Positions 1 through 9,053 are shown, counted from the first letter of the stretch. The stretch: 64,000 bases of DNA from Oceanobacillus sp. FSL K6-2867 (GCF_037963145.1 NZ_CP150144.1:434001-498000); one strand, 5' to 3'. Made by a program: numbers and translations. Notes: generated by a model not told the origin, from the letters alone.

Positions 1-867
1 CGGCAAAATGCTTCCACCTGTCGAGGCAGCAGCCTCCACTGCAGCTGCAACAGCCGAAGTATAGCCTGATTTTTTACTAACCGGAATCGTGAAGTTACCA
101 GTTGTGACAACATTTGCCGTTGGGCTCCCAGAGATGGAGCCAAAAAAGGCACTAGCAAGAATTGCCACTTTTGCAGATCCCCCTCGTGTTTTCCCAGCAA
201 TAGCTGTTGAAATCCGAAAGAAAAACTCACCTGCACCTGATTTTTGCAAAAATGCACCAAACAGCATAAACATAAACACAAATGAAGCAGCGACCGAAAT
301 TGGCGAACCCCAAAGTCCATTAAAGCTATATGTAAGTTTTTCAACAAACTCAACCGCAGACATTTCCCGGTGACCAAATAAACTCTCGAGATGATGACCC
401 CACAGTGTATAAGCGAAGCCAATAAACACAAGAACAATAATTGGAAAACCAATCGTACGTCGTGTTGCTTCAATCGTTAACACGATAAACACGACTCCGA
501 AAAAAATATCCCAACCCGTTAATGGATTCATAATTGGTATTCGAACTGCAATTCGTTCGGCATGGAAAGTGAAATAAATACCGGCACTAATAGCCAATAT
601 TCCAAAGCAATAGTCAATCAAGCCAGGCTTGTGTTTTCGAACTGCTTCCCTTTTTGAAAAGCCATAAAGCAAAAAGGTAAGTACAAGAATAAAAGCTAAA
701 TGGATTGCCATTTGATTGAGAGGATCTAGATTTCCAAAGATTACAGACCAAATTTGATATATAGACAATCCAAAGGCAAACAATATAAAAAGTTTCATTG
801 GTTGCTCTGAAAGATTACGCTTGTAACCTTCTACAAACCACCTTTTCAATTTTGCTTTCATGTTCAC
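1..867 (-). CDS. TRAP transporter fused permease (DctQM-type), partial
   Basis: Open frame on the minus strand from a GTG at 867 to the left edge, with no stop, so the 3' part lies outside. It reads as hydrophobic segments followed by the conserved TRAP large-subunit region: residues about 195-289 contain GAFLQKSGAGEFF, AGKTRGGSAKVAI, FFGSISGSPTANVVTTG and AAVEAAASTGGSILP, typical of the fused 4TM/12TM TRAP permeases that work with TAXI receptors. It would form the sodium- or proton-coupled membrane channel for a carboxylate. GTG 867 is preferred over ATG 861 because AAAGGAG lies 10 bases before it. It is third in line after nadC and the TAXI protein (98 bp gap), so it is probably part of a NiaR-controlled operon. 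Substrate not shown by sequence. Confidence 0.9.
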   Translation of the reverse strand, partial: MNMKAKLKRWFVEGYKRNLSEQPMKLFILFAFGLSIYQIWSVIFGNLDPLNQMAIHLAFILVLTFLLYGFSKREAVRKHKPGLIDYCFGILAISAGIYFTFHAERIAVRIPIMNPLTGWDIFFGVVFIVLTIEATRRTIGFPIIVLVFIGFAYTLWGHHLESLFGHREMSAVEFVEKLTYSFNGLWGSPISVAASFVFMFMLFGAFLQKSGAGEFFFRISTAIAGKTRGGSAKVAILASAFFGSISGSPTANVVTTGNFTIPVSKKSGYTSAVAAAVEAAASTGGSILP

Positions 868-965
868 AATGCAATGACTCCTTTCGAAATAAAAAGGAAA
901 ACTTAAGTAACCATTTTTTACAAATTAAGCTACTAGGTGAGTCCCTTAATCGAATACAAAATATG

Positions 966-1976
966 TTACGGAAGCAATCCTTTCTCCCGGAAAAATTTTT
1001 CTGCTCCTGGATGCAGGGGCACATTACCGACCTTCATGATATTATCTGCTGATAGATTATAAAATTCCTTGTGCACCGTTCTTAGATAGTCAAAATTTTC
1101 ATAGATTGCTTTAGTTATCTGATAGACTTCTTCCTCTGGAACCTCTTTATTGGCGATAAGAATCGCCGGTGTGCTGACGGTCGCTATGTCTTCCTGTAAA
1201 AAGGAATATGCCGAAGCATTAATCGTTCCAGCATCCATTCCAAGTTTTTCGGATACGCGTTCAATCACATGTTCATCTAATTCAAGCAATTTCAAACGCA
1301 TCAGCGCAGATGCTTCCATAATATCACTTGAAGGTGCTGACACCGCATCTCCACTAGCGTCAATTCGATTATCGGCCATCATTTCAAATGTTTTTGACCC
1401 AGATAAATAATCAACTGATCCTCCCCAAGCAATAATGTCATCATAGGAGATTCCATATGCTTGTAAAACTTTGCGAGTAATGATTTCACCAGCCGCTCCT
1501 TTTTGATCCACAGCCAATCGAATTGGAGCTTTAAGCTCAATCAGCTCTTCAAAGGAATTATAGGGTACATCCGCAGCTATAATAAATTGATAGTAATTTG
1601 CTGGAATCACAACACTTACAGCACGAATATCTTCATATGGCTGATCGTATGGCTCTTCCCCACTGTATGCCGCGTAAGAAGTCATTGCATAAGATAATCC
1701 ATACGGGACAATTCCTGTTGCAACAGCTAATGGATTTTCCACAATCCCCCCCGGTTCTACAGTAATAATAGCTCCTTCATTTTCCCTGCGAATCGACTCA
1801 GCGATTCCTTCAGCAAAAACAGACCAAGCACCACCAACTCTTCCACCAACAATTGTTGTGTGAAAAGACTCTTCCGATTGAACCGCATCATTTGCTTCTT
1901 GTTCGTTATCTTTTTCACATGCAGTTAAAAAAATAAACCCTAAAATGATTGCAACAACAATTTTTTTGTTCATCAA
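966..1976 (-). CDS. TAXI family TRAP transporter solute-binding lipoprotein
   Basis: 336 aa. Residues 1-20 are a lipoprotein signal with lipobox LTAC (Cys20), so the protein is tethered outside the membrane. The body has the TAXI-family pattern: TTIVGGRVGGAWSVFAEGIA near residue 40, YGLSYAMTSYAAYSG, and KGAAGEIITRKVLQAYG around 160. TAXI receptors hand carboxylate substrates to a fused TRAP permease, and such a permease follows directly. RBS ACAGGAGG precedes the ATG at 1976. The gene starts 20 bp after nadC stops, which points to a shared transcript and to a substrate linked to NAD synthesis (inference). Confidence 0.9.
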   Translation of the reverse strand: MMNKKIVVAIILGFIFLTACEKDNEQEANDAVQSEESFHTTIVGGRVGGAWSVFAEGIAESIRRENEGAIITVEPGGIVENPLAVATGIVPYGLSYAMTSYAAYSGEEPYDQPYEDIRAVSVVIPANYYQFIIAADVPYNSFEELIELKAPIRLAVDQKGAAGEIITRKVLQAYGISYDDIIAWGGSVDYLSGSKTFEMMADNRIDASGDAVSAPSSDIMEASALMRLKLLELDEHVIERVSEKLGMDAGTINASAYSFLQEDIATVSTPAILIANKEVPEEEVYQITKAIYENFDYLRTVHKEFYNLSADNIMKVGNVPLHPGAEKFFREKGLLP

Positions 1977-1996
1977 ATGGCCTCCTGTTGCCGGCT

Positions 1997-2845
1997 TTAT
2001 TTTTTACTTCCCTCGTTCACCTGCAAACTAATATCCAATGCTTGAACAGAATGTGTCAGTGCGCCTAACGATATGTATTGCACCCCAGTATTTGCATACG
2101 CTGCCAGATTAGAAAGCGTAATTCCGCCAGATGCTTCCGTTATGATAGAATCAGGTACAAGTTCGACATATTCTCTTACTTCCTCTGGATTGCGATTATC
2201 GAACATAATGACATCTGCTCCAGCACCTACCGCTTCCAGGACCTCCTTTTTATTCTCTGTTTCCACTTCAATCTTTACCATATGACCAAGTACAGCACGT
2301 GCTTTTTCAACAGCTTCTGTGATTGATCCACAATAGGAAATATGATTATCTTTAATCATCACACCGTCATATAATCCATTTCGGTGATTCTTCCCTCCTC
2401 CAGAAGTAACTGCATATTTATCAAACATTCTTAGTCCGGGCAATGTTTTTCTTGTGTCACAAATGCTGATCGATGTGTCATTCAGGGCTTCTATACAATG
2501 GTTTGTCACCGTAGCAATCCCGCTCATCCGCTGCAGTAAATTTAAAATGACGCGCTCCCCAGTAAGTATGGAACGGACAGAACCATAAACTTCCGCAATC
2601 GCAGTTTGGGCCGCCACTTTATCGCCGTCATTAAAATAAAGCTTTATTTCCATTTCAGGGTCCAGCAAATGATAAGCTTCCTTAATAATAGAAAGTCCAG
2701 AAAGAACTCCAGCTTCTTTAAGGATAAACACACCTTTTCCCAATTGATTCTTTGGAAAAATAGAATCACTCGTTAAATCTTGATCACCGATATCTTCATT
2801 TAAAAATTCTTCAAGTGCGTTTTTTAGTTTAATAGAATTCATCAT
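1997..2845 (-). CDS. nadC: Nicotinate-nucleotide pyrophosphorylase (carboxylating), quinolinate phosphoribosyltransferase
   Basis: 282 aa, full family length. Converts quinolinate plus PRPP to nicotinate mononucleotide, CO2 and PPi, in the cytoplasm, at the entry to NAD synthesis. Visible family motifs: DTRKTLPGLR (about 135-145), SGGGKNHRNGLYDGVMIKDN, KIEVETEN, MFDN, EASGGI and SLGALTHS at the C-terminus. Start ATG 2845 has GAAGGAGT upstream. In many Bacilli nadC sits with nadA and nadB; here neither is next to it and a TRAP importer takes their place. Divergent from the NiaR repressor gene, so control by nicotinate-responsive NiaR is likely. Confidence 0.96.
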   Translation of the reverse strand: MMNSIKLKNALEEFLNEDIGDQDLTSDSIFPKNQLGKGVFILKEAGVLSGLSIIKEAYHLLDPEMEIKLYFNDGDKVAAQTAIAEVYGSVRSILTGERVILNLLQRMSGIATVTNHCIEALNDTSISICDTRKTLPGLRMFDKYAVTSGGGKNHRNGLYDGVMIKDNHISYCGSITEAVEKARAVLGHMVKIEVETENKKEVLEAVGAGADVIMFDNRNPEEVREYVELVPDSIITEASGGITLSNLAAYANTGVQYISLGALTHSVQALDISLQVNEGSKK

Positions 2846-3094
2846 AGTTTACTCCTTCAGTTGTTGTTTTATTTGTGATTATTTTCACATTAAATACAAT
2901 AGAATGCGCTTACTTATAAGTCTGTCATCCCCCTATGTCTTTACAATAGTGATGAATCAAGATTCAATAGTCATCTGTCTTGACATCTATATTTACATAG
3001 AATTAATATATTATCAAGTACAAATTAATAAAAAGCTTTTTTATTTGAACTATAAAACAATGTGTTACATGTAAATGTACAAGGAGGGCAATAA
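2846..3094. promoter_or_regulatory. niaR-nadC divergent control region with candidate NiaR operator
   Basis: 249 bp between nadC and niaR. At 2976-2985 there is the inverted repeat TGTC-TT-GACA. Its TTGACA half (2980-2985) can serve as the -35 of a plus-strand promoter with TAATAT at 3004-3009 (18-bp spacer), so a repressor bound there would block niaR. A second dyad-like stretch (TTACATGTAAATGTA) lies at 3065-3079, just before the niaR RBS. I found no equally clear minus-strand promoter for nadC. Assignment to NiaR is from context. Confidence 0.5.
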
Positions 3095-3625
3095 ATGGAG
3101 CAGCAGAGAAAAATGCCTTCAGCAAAAAGACAGCAGCTTATCATACAAAAGCTAAAAGAATCGGCGCGGCCTATAAGCGGCAAGGATTTCGCCAAACTTA
3201 CCAACGTATCCAGACAAGTGATTGTTCAGGATGTATCGATATTAAAGGCAAAAAATGAACCTATTATTGCAACAAGCCAAGGCTATATTTATCTCAGTGA
3301 GCATTTAAATAATCAAAAGCAGCAAATTATTGCATGCAAGCATGATGCTGGCCAAACCAAAGAAGAGCTATACTTGATTGTTGATCATGGGGTGACAATC
3401 AGAGACGTTATTGTTGAACATCCTGTTTATGGAGAAATCACTGCCTCCATTCGGGTTGGCAGCAGAAAAGAAGCTGACACATTTATTACAAAGATACAGA
3501 CTACAGACGCGTCGTACCTATCTGCGCTAACTAATGGGATTCACTTGCATACCCTTGAGTCCGATTCGCTGCTTAAAATTGAAGCAGCGTGCAGGGATTT
3601 AAGAAAAGCTGGCATTCTCGTTTAA
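3095..3625 (+). CDS. niaR: NAD biosynthesis transcriptional repressor NiaR (YrxA family)
   Basis: 176 aa. Residues 10-68 form an HTH_11 winged helix (SGKDFAKLTNVSRQVIVQDVSIL as recognition region), followed by a 3H domain, named for conserved histidines seen here in the stretches KHDAGQTKEEL, VDHGVTIRD, EHPVYGEI and NGIHLHTLE. Family members bind nicotinic acid and repress NAD synthesis or niacin uptake genes. Good RBS AAGGAGGG before ATG 3095. Divergent from nadC plus TRAP genes, its likely targets. Confidence 0.93.
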   Translation: MEQQRKMPSAKRQQLIIQKLKESARPISGKDFAKLTNVSRQVIVQDVSILKAKNEPIIATSQGYIYLSEHLNNQKQQIIACKHDAGQTKEELYLIVDHGVTIRDVIVEHPVYGEITASIRVGSRKEADTFITKIQTTDASYLSALTNGIHLHTLESDSLLKIEAACRDLRKAGILV

Positions 3626-3724
3626 ATTGTTTTGGGTAAATCATGTTTGAAATTGAGCTATAACGGTTACAGGAATGTATATATAGAAAGAAATAACATT
3701 CTAGTTTGTCAGCGAGGTGATAAC

Positions 3725-3856
3725 ATGTCCAATCAAGACAAAGAAAAACGAAGCGATGATTCACTAGAGCAAAAACAAAAAATCAATGATCCAAATCAAG
3801 ATATCGAACCACAACGCGAAACAAATCCAAAACCACAGGAAAGCAATAGAGAGTAA
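3725..3856 (+). CDS. Small hydrophilic protein, unknown
   Basis: 43 aa, starting at ATG 3725 with GAGGTGATAAC just before it; the frame is open further upstream but has no better RBS. The protein has no hydrophobic segment and is almost entirely charged or polar (Lys, Glu, Asp, Gln, Asn, Pro), which suggests a soluble, disordered peptide. I recognise no family. A strong terminator begins on its last codons. Coding status rests on the RBS, composition and terminator. Confidence 0.55.
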   Translation: MSNQDKEKRSDDSLEQKQKINDPNQDIEPQRETNPKPQESNRE

Positions 3857-3885
3857 GGCGAGAAACCAGCCTTACTCTCTTATTT
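3848..3885. terminator. Bidirectional terminator between small ORF and gldA
   Basis: Perfect 12-bp stem (3848-3859 with 3869-3880), 9-base loop, T-rich tail. The left arm includes the stop codon of the 43-aa ORF. Confidence 0.85.
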
Positions 3886-3889
3886 CATT

Positions 3890-4984
3890 TTATTTATTTT
3901 TACTCAATTGATCGACCGCAAGAATTGCTGTAGCAACATCATCGGCAGAAATATCGGTGGAAAGGTTCCCCATTGTTTCGCCCTCTTGTGTAGCCGCTTC
4001 TCCGACTCTTCGCAAATCTTCATAAGAAACTTCTTCTAAATGCATTTCTTTTAATGTTGTCGGTAATCCAAGCGCACGATAAAAATCAATATATTTAACT
4101 ATTTCATCTTGTGAATGCAATTCTAATAGGAGCTGTGTTAATGTACCATATGCTACCTTCTCGCCATGTGTCAGATGGTGAATATCACCTTCAAGCACAG
4201 TAAAACCATTGTGAATGGCATGCGCACCCGCTAGTCCACCACTTTCAAAACCAAGACCGGATAATAATGTATTTGCCTCTACAACAGCTTCCACATGTTT
4301 GGTTACAAGTCCTTTTTGCACTGCTTTATAAGCTGCCTGTCCATAAGCAAATAATGTTTTTTCACATGCTTCCGCTATTGCCTGTGCAGCGATACTAGTC
4401 TTGCCGCCAGCCATTGCATCACCATTGCTTTTAATTGTCGCTCTTGCTTCCACCCATGTTGCCATCGCATCTGCAATCCCTGAAGCGAAAAGTCGTGGTG
4501 GTGCACCTGCAACTACTTTTGTATCGACAAGTACCAATTCTGGATTTTTATCATAGAACTTATAGGATTCAAACACACCTTTATCACTATAAATTACAGA
4601 TAACGCACTAGTTGGTGCATCGGTTGATGCTGTTGTAGGGACAATCACAACACTGAGTTCTAGGCCGTCAGCAACTGCCTTTGCTGTATCGAGTGTTTTT
4701 CCTCCTCCAACTCCAATGACATTATCAACTGCTTCGTTTTTCCCTTCATTTACAATTCTTTCTACTTCATTCAGTGAAGCCTCCCCATTAAACTCTACAT
4801 AATGATAATCAACACTGTCTGCCTTCAAGCTCTCTTCAATTGTTGATCCTGTAATCTTCCAAACCGTTTCATCCGAAAGAATTAAAGGCTTTTTTCCTAT
4901 TGACTTAACATGCTTACCAATATCTTTTAATGCATCTTTTCCTTGAATATACTTGCTAGGTGAAGTAAAAATAATATTTGTCAT
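3890..4984 (-). CDS. gldA: Glycerol dehydrogenase (NAD+)
   Basis: 364 aa iron/zinc-type alcohol dehydrogenase family. Oxidises glycerol to dihydroxyacetone with NAD. N-terminal nucleotide part contains [13 protein letters not shown] and [16 protein letters not shown]. Metal ligands fit the GldA pattern: Asp in [14 protein letters not shown] and His in AGAHAIHNG and [15 protein letters not shown] 4984 is preceded by AAAGGAG. Monocistronic, facing the terminator at 3848. No dihydroxyacetone kinase gene is nearby. Confidence 0.94.
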   Translation of the reverse strand: MTNIIFTSPSKYIQGKDALKDIGKHVKSIGKKPLILSDETVWKITGSTIEESLKADSVDYHYVEFNGEASLNEVERIVNEGKNEAVDNVIGVGGGKTLDTAKAVADGLELSVVIVPTTASTDAPTSALSVIYSDKGVFESYKFYDKNPELVLVDTKVVAGAPPRLFASGIADAMATWVEARATIKSNGDAMAGGKTSIAAQAIAEACEKTLFAYGQAAYKAVQKGLVTKHVEAVVEANTLLSGLGFESGGLAGAHAIHNGFTVLEGDIHHLTHGEKVAYGTLTQLLLELHSQDEIVKYIDFYRALGLPTTLKEMHLEEVSYEDLRRVGEAATQEGETMGNLSTDISADDVATAILAVDQLSKNK

Positions 4985-5325
4985 GTTGTCGTTATCGCTC
5001 CTTTTATGCAGCTATCTATATTGTGCCATTCCTGTTAAATATTATTTATAAGTGCGCACAAGAACCTCTATTCCCTGTACTCCCCTTTTTCAAACGTACG
5101 TCTGCTAGTTAATAGGTATTCGCCAAAATTCAGCAAAGTCAAGTTCCTTTAGGATAGTCGTACAAGCAAAATTGCATCTAAGTAATAAAATAAATTAGAA
5201 AGCGCGGCATTCATGAAGGTAGTTTAAGAAATAGCTTTTTTGTATATCTCAAGTGCAAGCCTCCCTGGACGGATGCCTTCTTTTCATATTAACCGTACTT
5301 AAAACTATATAAGGAGGTAACCTTT
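4985..5325. other. Intergenic region gldA / CHRD gene
   Basis: 341 bp holding the 5' regions of both divergent genes. I see no ORF, riboswitch or clear TTGACA/TATAAT pair. The CHRD gene RBS AAGGAGGT lies at its right end. Confidence 0.5.
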
Positions 5326-5736
5326 ATGTATAATGACTATTTCTATATTGCGGAATTAACAGGCTCACAACAGTCACCGCCAGTTCACACATATGCTGAT
5401 GGTACAGCACTGTTTCATGTGAGCAAAAATAAAAATGAGATTCGTTATCGACTTGCTGCAACGAATCTAACAAATATGACACAGGCACATATTCATGTCG
5501 GACGCAGAAATATTAATGGACCCGTTATCGCTTTTTTATCCAATAAAGTTGCTAGCCCCGGGGAAAAAGAAGCTATTTTAGAAGGGTTTCTAACAGCGGA
5601 TGATTTAACCGGACCACTTAAAGATAAATCGATATCAGATTTAGTTGATCTTATGAACGCAGGAAAAGCATATGTCAGTATCCAAACTAAATCCTATCCG
5701 GATGGAGAAATCAGGGGTAAAATCACACAAAACTAA
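5326..5736 (+). CDS. CHRD domain protein
   Basis: 136 aa made up of a single CHRD (chordin) domain: LTGSQQSPPVHTYADGTALF at the start, AHIHVGRRNINGPVIAFL in the middle and AYVSIQTKSYPDGEIRGKI at the end. No signal peptide, unlike many secreted CHRD proteins, so the location is probably cytoplasmic or spore-associated (inference). RBS AAGGAGGTAACC is ideal for ATG 5326. Stands alone, flanked by terminators. Biochemical role of bacterial CHRD domains is not settled. Confidence 0.85.
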   Translation: MYNDYFYIAELTGSQQSPPVHTYADGTALFHVSKNKNEIRYRLAATNLTNMTQAHIHVGRRNINGPVIAFLSNKVASPGEKEAILEGFLTADDLTGPLKDKSISDLVDLMNAGKAYVSIQTKSYPDGEIRGKITQN

Positions 5737-5746
5737 ATACTACCTT

Positions 5747-5775
5747 AAGCTGATTTTTATCAGCTTTTTATTTTT
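5747..5775 (+). terminator. Terminator of CHRD gene
   Basis: AAGCTGAT (5747-5754) pairs with ATCAGCTT (5759-5766), then TTTATTTTT. Confidence 0.85.
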
Positions 5776-5882
5776 CACAGAAAATTTACCAGTTGAGAAG
5801 TTATATGTTACATAAAAAATGATGGGAGTGATTAACGTAGAATTCCAGAATAATACGCGCGCAATTTCAATATTCCAATAAG

Positions 5883-5925
5883 AAAAGACTCCATTTTACA
5901 AAAACTGATCAAAATGGAGTCTTTT
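5883..5925. terminator. Bidirectional terminator, downstream of EAL gene
   Basis: 15-bp perfect stem (5883-5897 with 5911-5925) carrying A and T runs on both sides. Serves the minus-strand EAL gene ending at 5967. Confidence 0.8.
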
Positions 5926-5966
5926 TCAGCATCTTTATGGTTTTTTCTTAGACGTTCATCAGCTAA

Positions 5967-7184
5967 TCAAAGCAAGCCTTCTTGCTCATATAAATAAGCA
6001 TATGGAATATCTAAAAATACGTACAGCTTTTCGGAAATTGGAAATGAATAGGTTCTGATTCGTTCATCTCTTTCAATATCTGTGTACAAGTCAGATAGGA
6101 GCCCTTTCTTTTCTACATTCATTCGCATAACATTTTCAAAAAAATATGGGCGCCAGCTCCAGTTTTTATTCTTGCCTTCATATTGCAGTTCCCACTCACC
6201 TGCAATATTTTTCTCTGCATTTGAAGACAGCTGTATTCCATCTGCATTGCAAATATATACACGGAAAACGAAACTAGTACAGGCCTTGCCAATTTTAAGA
6301 ATAATATCATCATAGGACGCATTAGATTTTATCGATGGCAGCATTATTTTAAATTGTTCATTAATCCAATTGGTTAATTCAAGCTGTGCTTTGATTTTTT
6401 TTCGTTCAAATAATACAAAGCGCTGAAAGTCTGATTTAATCTTCTCTTGTGATGAATTCGCTGCAACAAAATGAGGTTGTGCCTGCTTTAGATAACTTCC
6501 CTGGTAATAATGTCCACCATGGCGCCAAGCATAGTTTAATTGACTGTATGTACTGATACCCTTAAATAAAAGTGCCGCTCCGATTTTGCGGGAAAGCATG
6601 GATAGCGAATGATGAACATCACCATAAAGCTGCGGCATTAAATTGTCTTCTAAAAAACCAGCATCTGCCTTTACAATGTTTGGCTCTAACTGAACTAAAC
6701 GTTCTAAGCTAGCATTTCGTTGTTCAACATCAATTGCGATACGAATTCCTAACGTTTTCATATATTTGATTAGTTTTCTTAAATCATTGCTTTGTTCAGT
6801 AATCGAAGCTTCCTTTATTTCAATAATAATTTTATTCAAATCCATCCCCTTGCCGGCATGGGATTGTAAAAGGGTTAACAGTGACTCCCCACCATCCTTC
6901 ATTAATAATCTTGCATTATAATAAAATGTCAGATTCATTGACTGATCATTTTCCATAAAGGTATTTAATGCCTTTTGTTGAATATTATGATTCAGCTCAA
7001 GGTGAAAATCTTCAGGGATTGAACTGTCATCAAAAAACCAGTCCAATTGCTTTAAATTACCGCTTTCTTCCTGAAATAAAGGCAGTACTTCATAACCAGC
7101 AATTAATTGCGTATCCGCACTGATAACCGGCTGATAATACGGTACAACCTGCTTCAAATTTAACATCACCTCTAATGGATCCAA
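5967..7184 (-). CDS. EAL domain protein, YkuI-like c-di-GMP binding
   Basis: 405 aa. Residues about 15-245 are an EAL fold and the rest a PAS-like YkuI_C domain, the layout of B. subtilis YkuI. The EAL signature reads EVL in GYEVLPLF, and the loop-6 motif DDFGTG of active phosphodiesterases is replaced by DVEQRN, so binding without turnover is more likely than hydrolysis. I place the start at TTG 7184 (GGAGGTG six bases upstream, N-terminus LDPLEVML matches YkuI); GTG 7193 sits inside the RBS. Stands alone between terminators. Confidence 0.85.
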   Translation of the reverse strand: MDPLEVMLNLKQVVPYYQPVISADTQLIAGYEVLPLFQEESGNLKQLDWFFDDSSIPEDFHLELNHNIQQKALNTFMENDQSMNLTFYYNARLLMKDGGESLLTLLQSHAGKGMDLNKIIIEIKEASITEQSNDLRKLIKYMKTLGIRIAIDVEQRNASLERLVQLEPNIVKADAGFLEDNLMPQLYGDVHHSLSMLSRKIGAALLFKGISTYSQLNYAWRHGGHYYQGSYLKQAQPHFVAANSSQEKIKSDFQRFVLFERKKIKAQLELTNWINEQFKIMLPSIKSNASYDDIILKIGKACTSFVFRVYICNADGIQLSSNAEKNIAGEWELQYEGKNKNWSWRPYFFENVMRMNVEKKGLLSDLYTDIERDERIRTYSFPISEKLYVFLDIPYAYLYEQEGLL

Positions 7185-7405
7185 TCCAATCACCTCCGTT
7201 TGACACCTGCTGATTCCAGCTTCTCGTTTTAATGCTGATTTTGCTATTGAACTTCAATGGGATACTATGAGTATACTCCATAATTGATTTTTTCTTAACT
7301 AGCAAATTCAATTTACTTTTTTGCAATTGAATGAAATAATAGATATATTAATCCTATAAGTTTGATAAGATTTAGGGACAAATTTCATTGTACAGGAGGT
7401 TTACC

Positions 7406-8542
7406 ATGAAACTTACCACATTAAATACTGCAGCAGAACGAATGAAACTATTAAAAAAAACAGTTGAACCCTTTAAAGACCGCGCTCAGCAGCATGATGA
7501 GCACGGATCATTTCCTTATGAAAATTTTGAAGACTTAAGAGCAATTGATTATCCTGCTTTAACAGTGCCAAAACAATTTGGCGGATTGGAAATAACGCTG
7601 ACCGAAATGCTGCAGCATCAAGAAATCATTGCCCAGGCTGATGGCTCAACAGCACTTTCAATTGGCTGGCATATGGGCATTGTCAAGCATCTCGGTGAAA
7701 ATGAACGTTGGCCTGAAGGGCGCTACGCATCTGTTGCCAACGATGTCGTTAAACATGGCGCATTATTAAATAATGCCGCTTCCGAGCCAGCAACCGGAAG
7801 CCCAACGCGCGGCGGCAAACCGGAAACCTTGGCAACGAAATCAACGGGTGGCTGGATTGTAAATGGAAGAAAAACCTTCACAACACTCTCACCCATTCTC
7901 GATTATTTTATCGTCAGTGCTTCCATTGATGGTGAAGATCAAATTGGGAATTTCCTGATAAAACGTGATAAACAAGGTGTGCGTGTTGATGAAACATGGG
8001 ATTCAATCGCGATGCGCGGAAGTGGAAGCCATGATTTAGTATTAGAAAACGTTCATGTAGATGCTGATGACCTTGTGGAACGAATCAAATCAGGTCGAAA
8101 AAAGCCCGCTGGATGGCTATTACATATTCCTGCATGCTATCTTGGAATAGCACGGGCCGCACAAGCTCATGCAAATGAGTTTGCAACAACCTACTCACCC
8201 AACAGCATTCAAGGGACCATCTCTGACTTACCGAATGTTAAGCAAAAGTTAGGCGAAATGGAGCTTGCAATATTAGAATCGAAGCATTTCCTTTATTCTG
8301 TTGCAAGAAAATGGGATGAAAGTGATGATACGATTCGCCAAAAGATGGGATCTGAGCTTGGTGCAGTTAAAATATCCGTCGTCAATAAAGCTATCCATAT
8401 TGTCGATTTGGCAATGCGCATTGTTGGAGCGCGCAGCTTATCAAAGCAAAGCCCATTACAGCGCTATTACCGTGATGTGCGCGCAGGACTCCATAACCCA
8501 CCGATGGATGATATGACGATTATGCAGTTGAGTGGAAGATAA
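7406..8542 (+). CDS. Acyl-CoA dehydrogenase family protein (YdbM-like)
   Basis: 378 aa, the normal length of flavin acyl-CoA dehydrogenases. N-terminal helical part, mid part with NAASEPATGSPTRGG and NGRKTFTTLSPILDYFIVSA (flavin contact region), C-terminal helical part ending with RIVGARSLSKQSPLQRYYRDVRAG. FAD-dependent oxidation of an acyl-CoA or a related monooxygenase activity; substrate not predictable. ATG 7406 follows AGGAGGTTTACC. No electron-transfer or beta-oxidation genes alongside; a MaoC-type hydratase lies opposite. Confidence 0.85.
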   Translation: MKLTTLNTAAERMKLLKKTVEPFKDRAQQHDEHGSFPYENFEDLRAIDYPALTVPKQFGGLEITLTEMLQHQEIIAQADGSTALSIGWHMGIVKHLGENERWPEGRYASVANDVVKHGALLNNAASEPATGSPTRGGKPETLATKSTGGWIVNGRKTFTTLSPILDYFIVSASIDGEDQIGNFLIKRDKQGVRVDETWDSIAMRGSGSHDLVLENVHVDADDLVERIKSGRKKPAGWLLHIPACYLGIARAAQAHANEFATTYSPNSIQGTISDLPNVKQKLGEMELAILESKHFLYSVARKWDESDDTIRQKMGSELGAVKISVVNKAIHIVDLAMRIVGARSLSKQSPLQRYYRDVRAGLHNPPMDDMTIMQLSGR

Positions 8543-8567
8543 CGGTTTTACTCACTTTAAGAAAATA

Positions 8568-8602
8568 AAAGTGCACCTAATCATAGTAATTACGTGCACT
8601 TT
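8568..8602 (-). terminator. Terminator of MaoC gene (possibly bidirectional)
   Basis: AAAGTGCAC (8568-8576) pairs with GTGCACTTT (8594-8602); the T-rich tail is best on the minus strand. Confidence 0.65.
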
Positions 8603-8606
8603 CCCT

Positions 8607-9053
8607 TCAATTCTTTTGAAAGCTTAAGAGCTTTGCAACTAATTGCTGACAAACCTCATTATGCTGATTGAATGTTTTACTTTCTACGAACAAAAGAGCT
8701 TGATTCGGTTTTGATTTAGAAGGTTTGATCTCTTTTATAGTGCTCTTTACGTATAATACATCATTTGGGCGAGTAGGACGAGGCCATTTAATTTCTCCTC
8801 CAGCTCCAATCACACCATGTGCAAACGGTAAACTTTCTGTCAATAGTCGCATCGTAACCGCTGCAGTATGCCAGCCGCTCGCAGCTAACCCTTTAAAAAA
8901 GGTATGCTCTGCTAGATTTTCATCACTATGAAAATCCTGTGGGTCAAACTCCCGCGCGAATGCTTTTATTTTATTTGCATTTAATTCATATGTTTCACTG
9001 ATAAACACGTCTCCTACTTTTAAATCTTCGAGATAAAGAATTTGATTAGCCAA
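8607..9053 (-). CDS. MaoC family dehydratase
   Basis: 148 aa hotdog-fold protein. The active-site stretch FDPQDFHSDENLAEHTFFKGLAASGWHTAAVTMRL gives the MaoC Asp/His pair, and IKWPRPTRPNDVL is the usual C-terminal strand. Such enzymes hydrate enoyl-CoA or related thioesters. TTG 9053 is the start, eight bases after AAAGGAGGT. Convergent with the acyl-CoA dehydrogenase-like gene, which may be functionally linked (inference). Confidence 0.88.
   Translation of the reverse strand: MANQILYLEDLKVGDVFISETYELNANKIKAFAREFDPQDFHSDENLAEHTFFKGLAASGWHTAAVTMRLLTESLPFAHGVIGAGGEIKWPRPTRPNDVLYVKSTIKEIKPSKSKPNQALLFVESKTFNQHNEVCQQLVAKLLSFQKN

Noticed and set aside
89..373. Plus-strand ORF near the left edge
   Set aside because: It is the antisense shadow of the TRAP permease, whose minus-strand translation shows clear family motifs.
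5205..5245. Sigma-B-like promoter before the CHRD gene
   Set aside because: GTTTAA is followed by GTAT but the GGGTAT -10 is not met; too weak to call.
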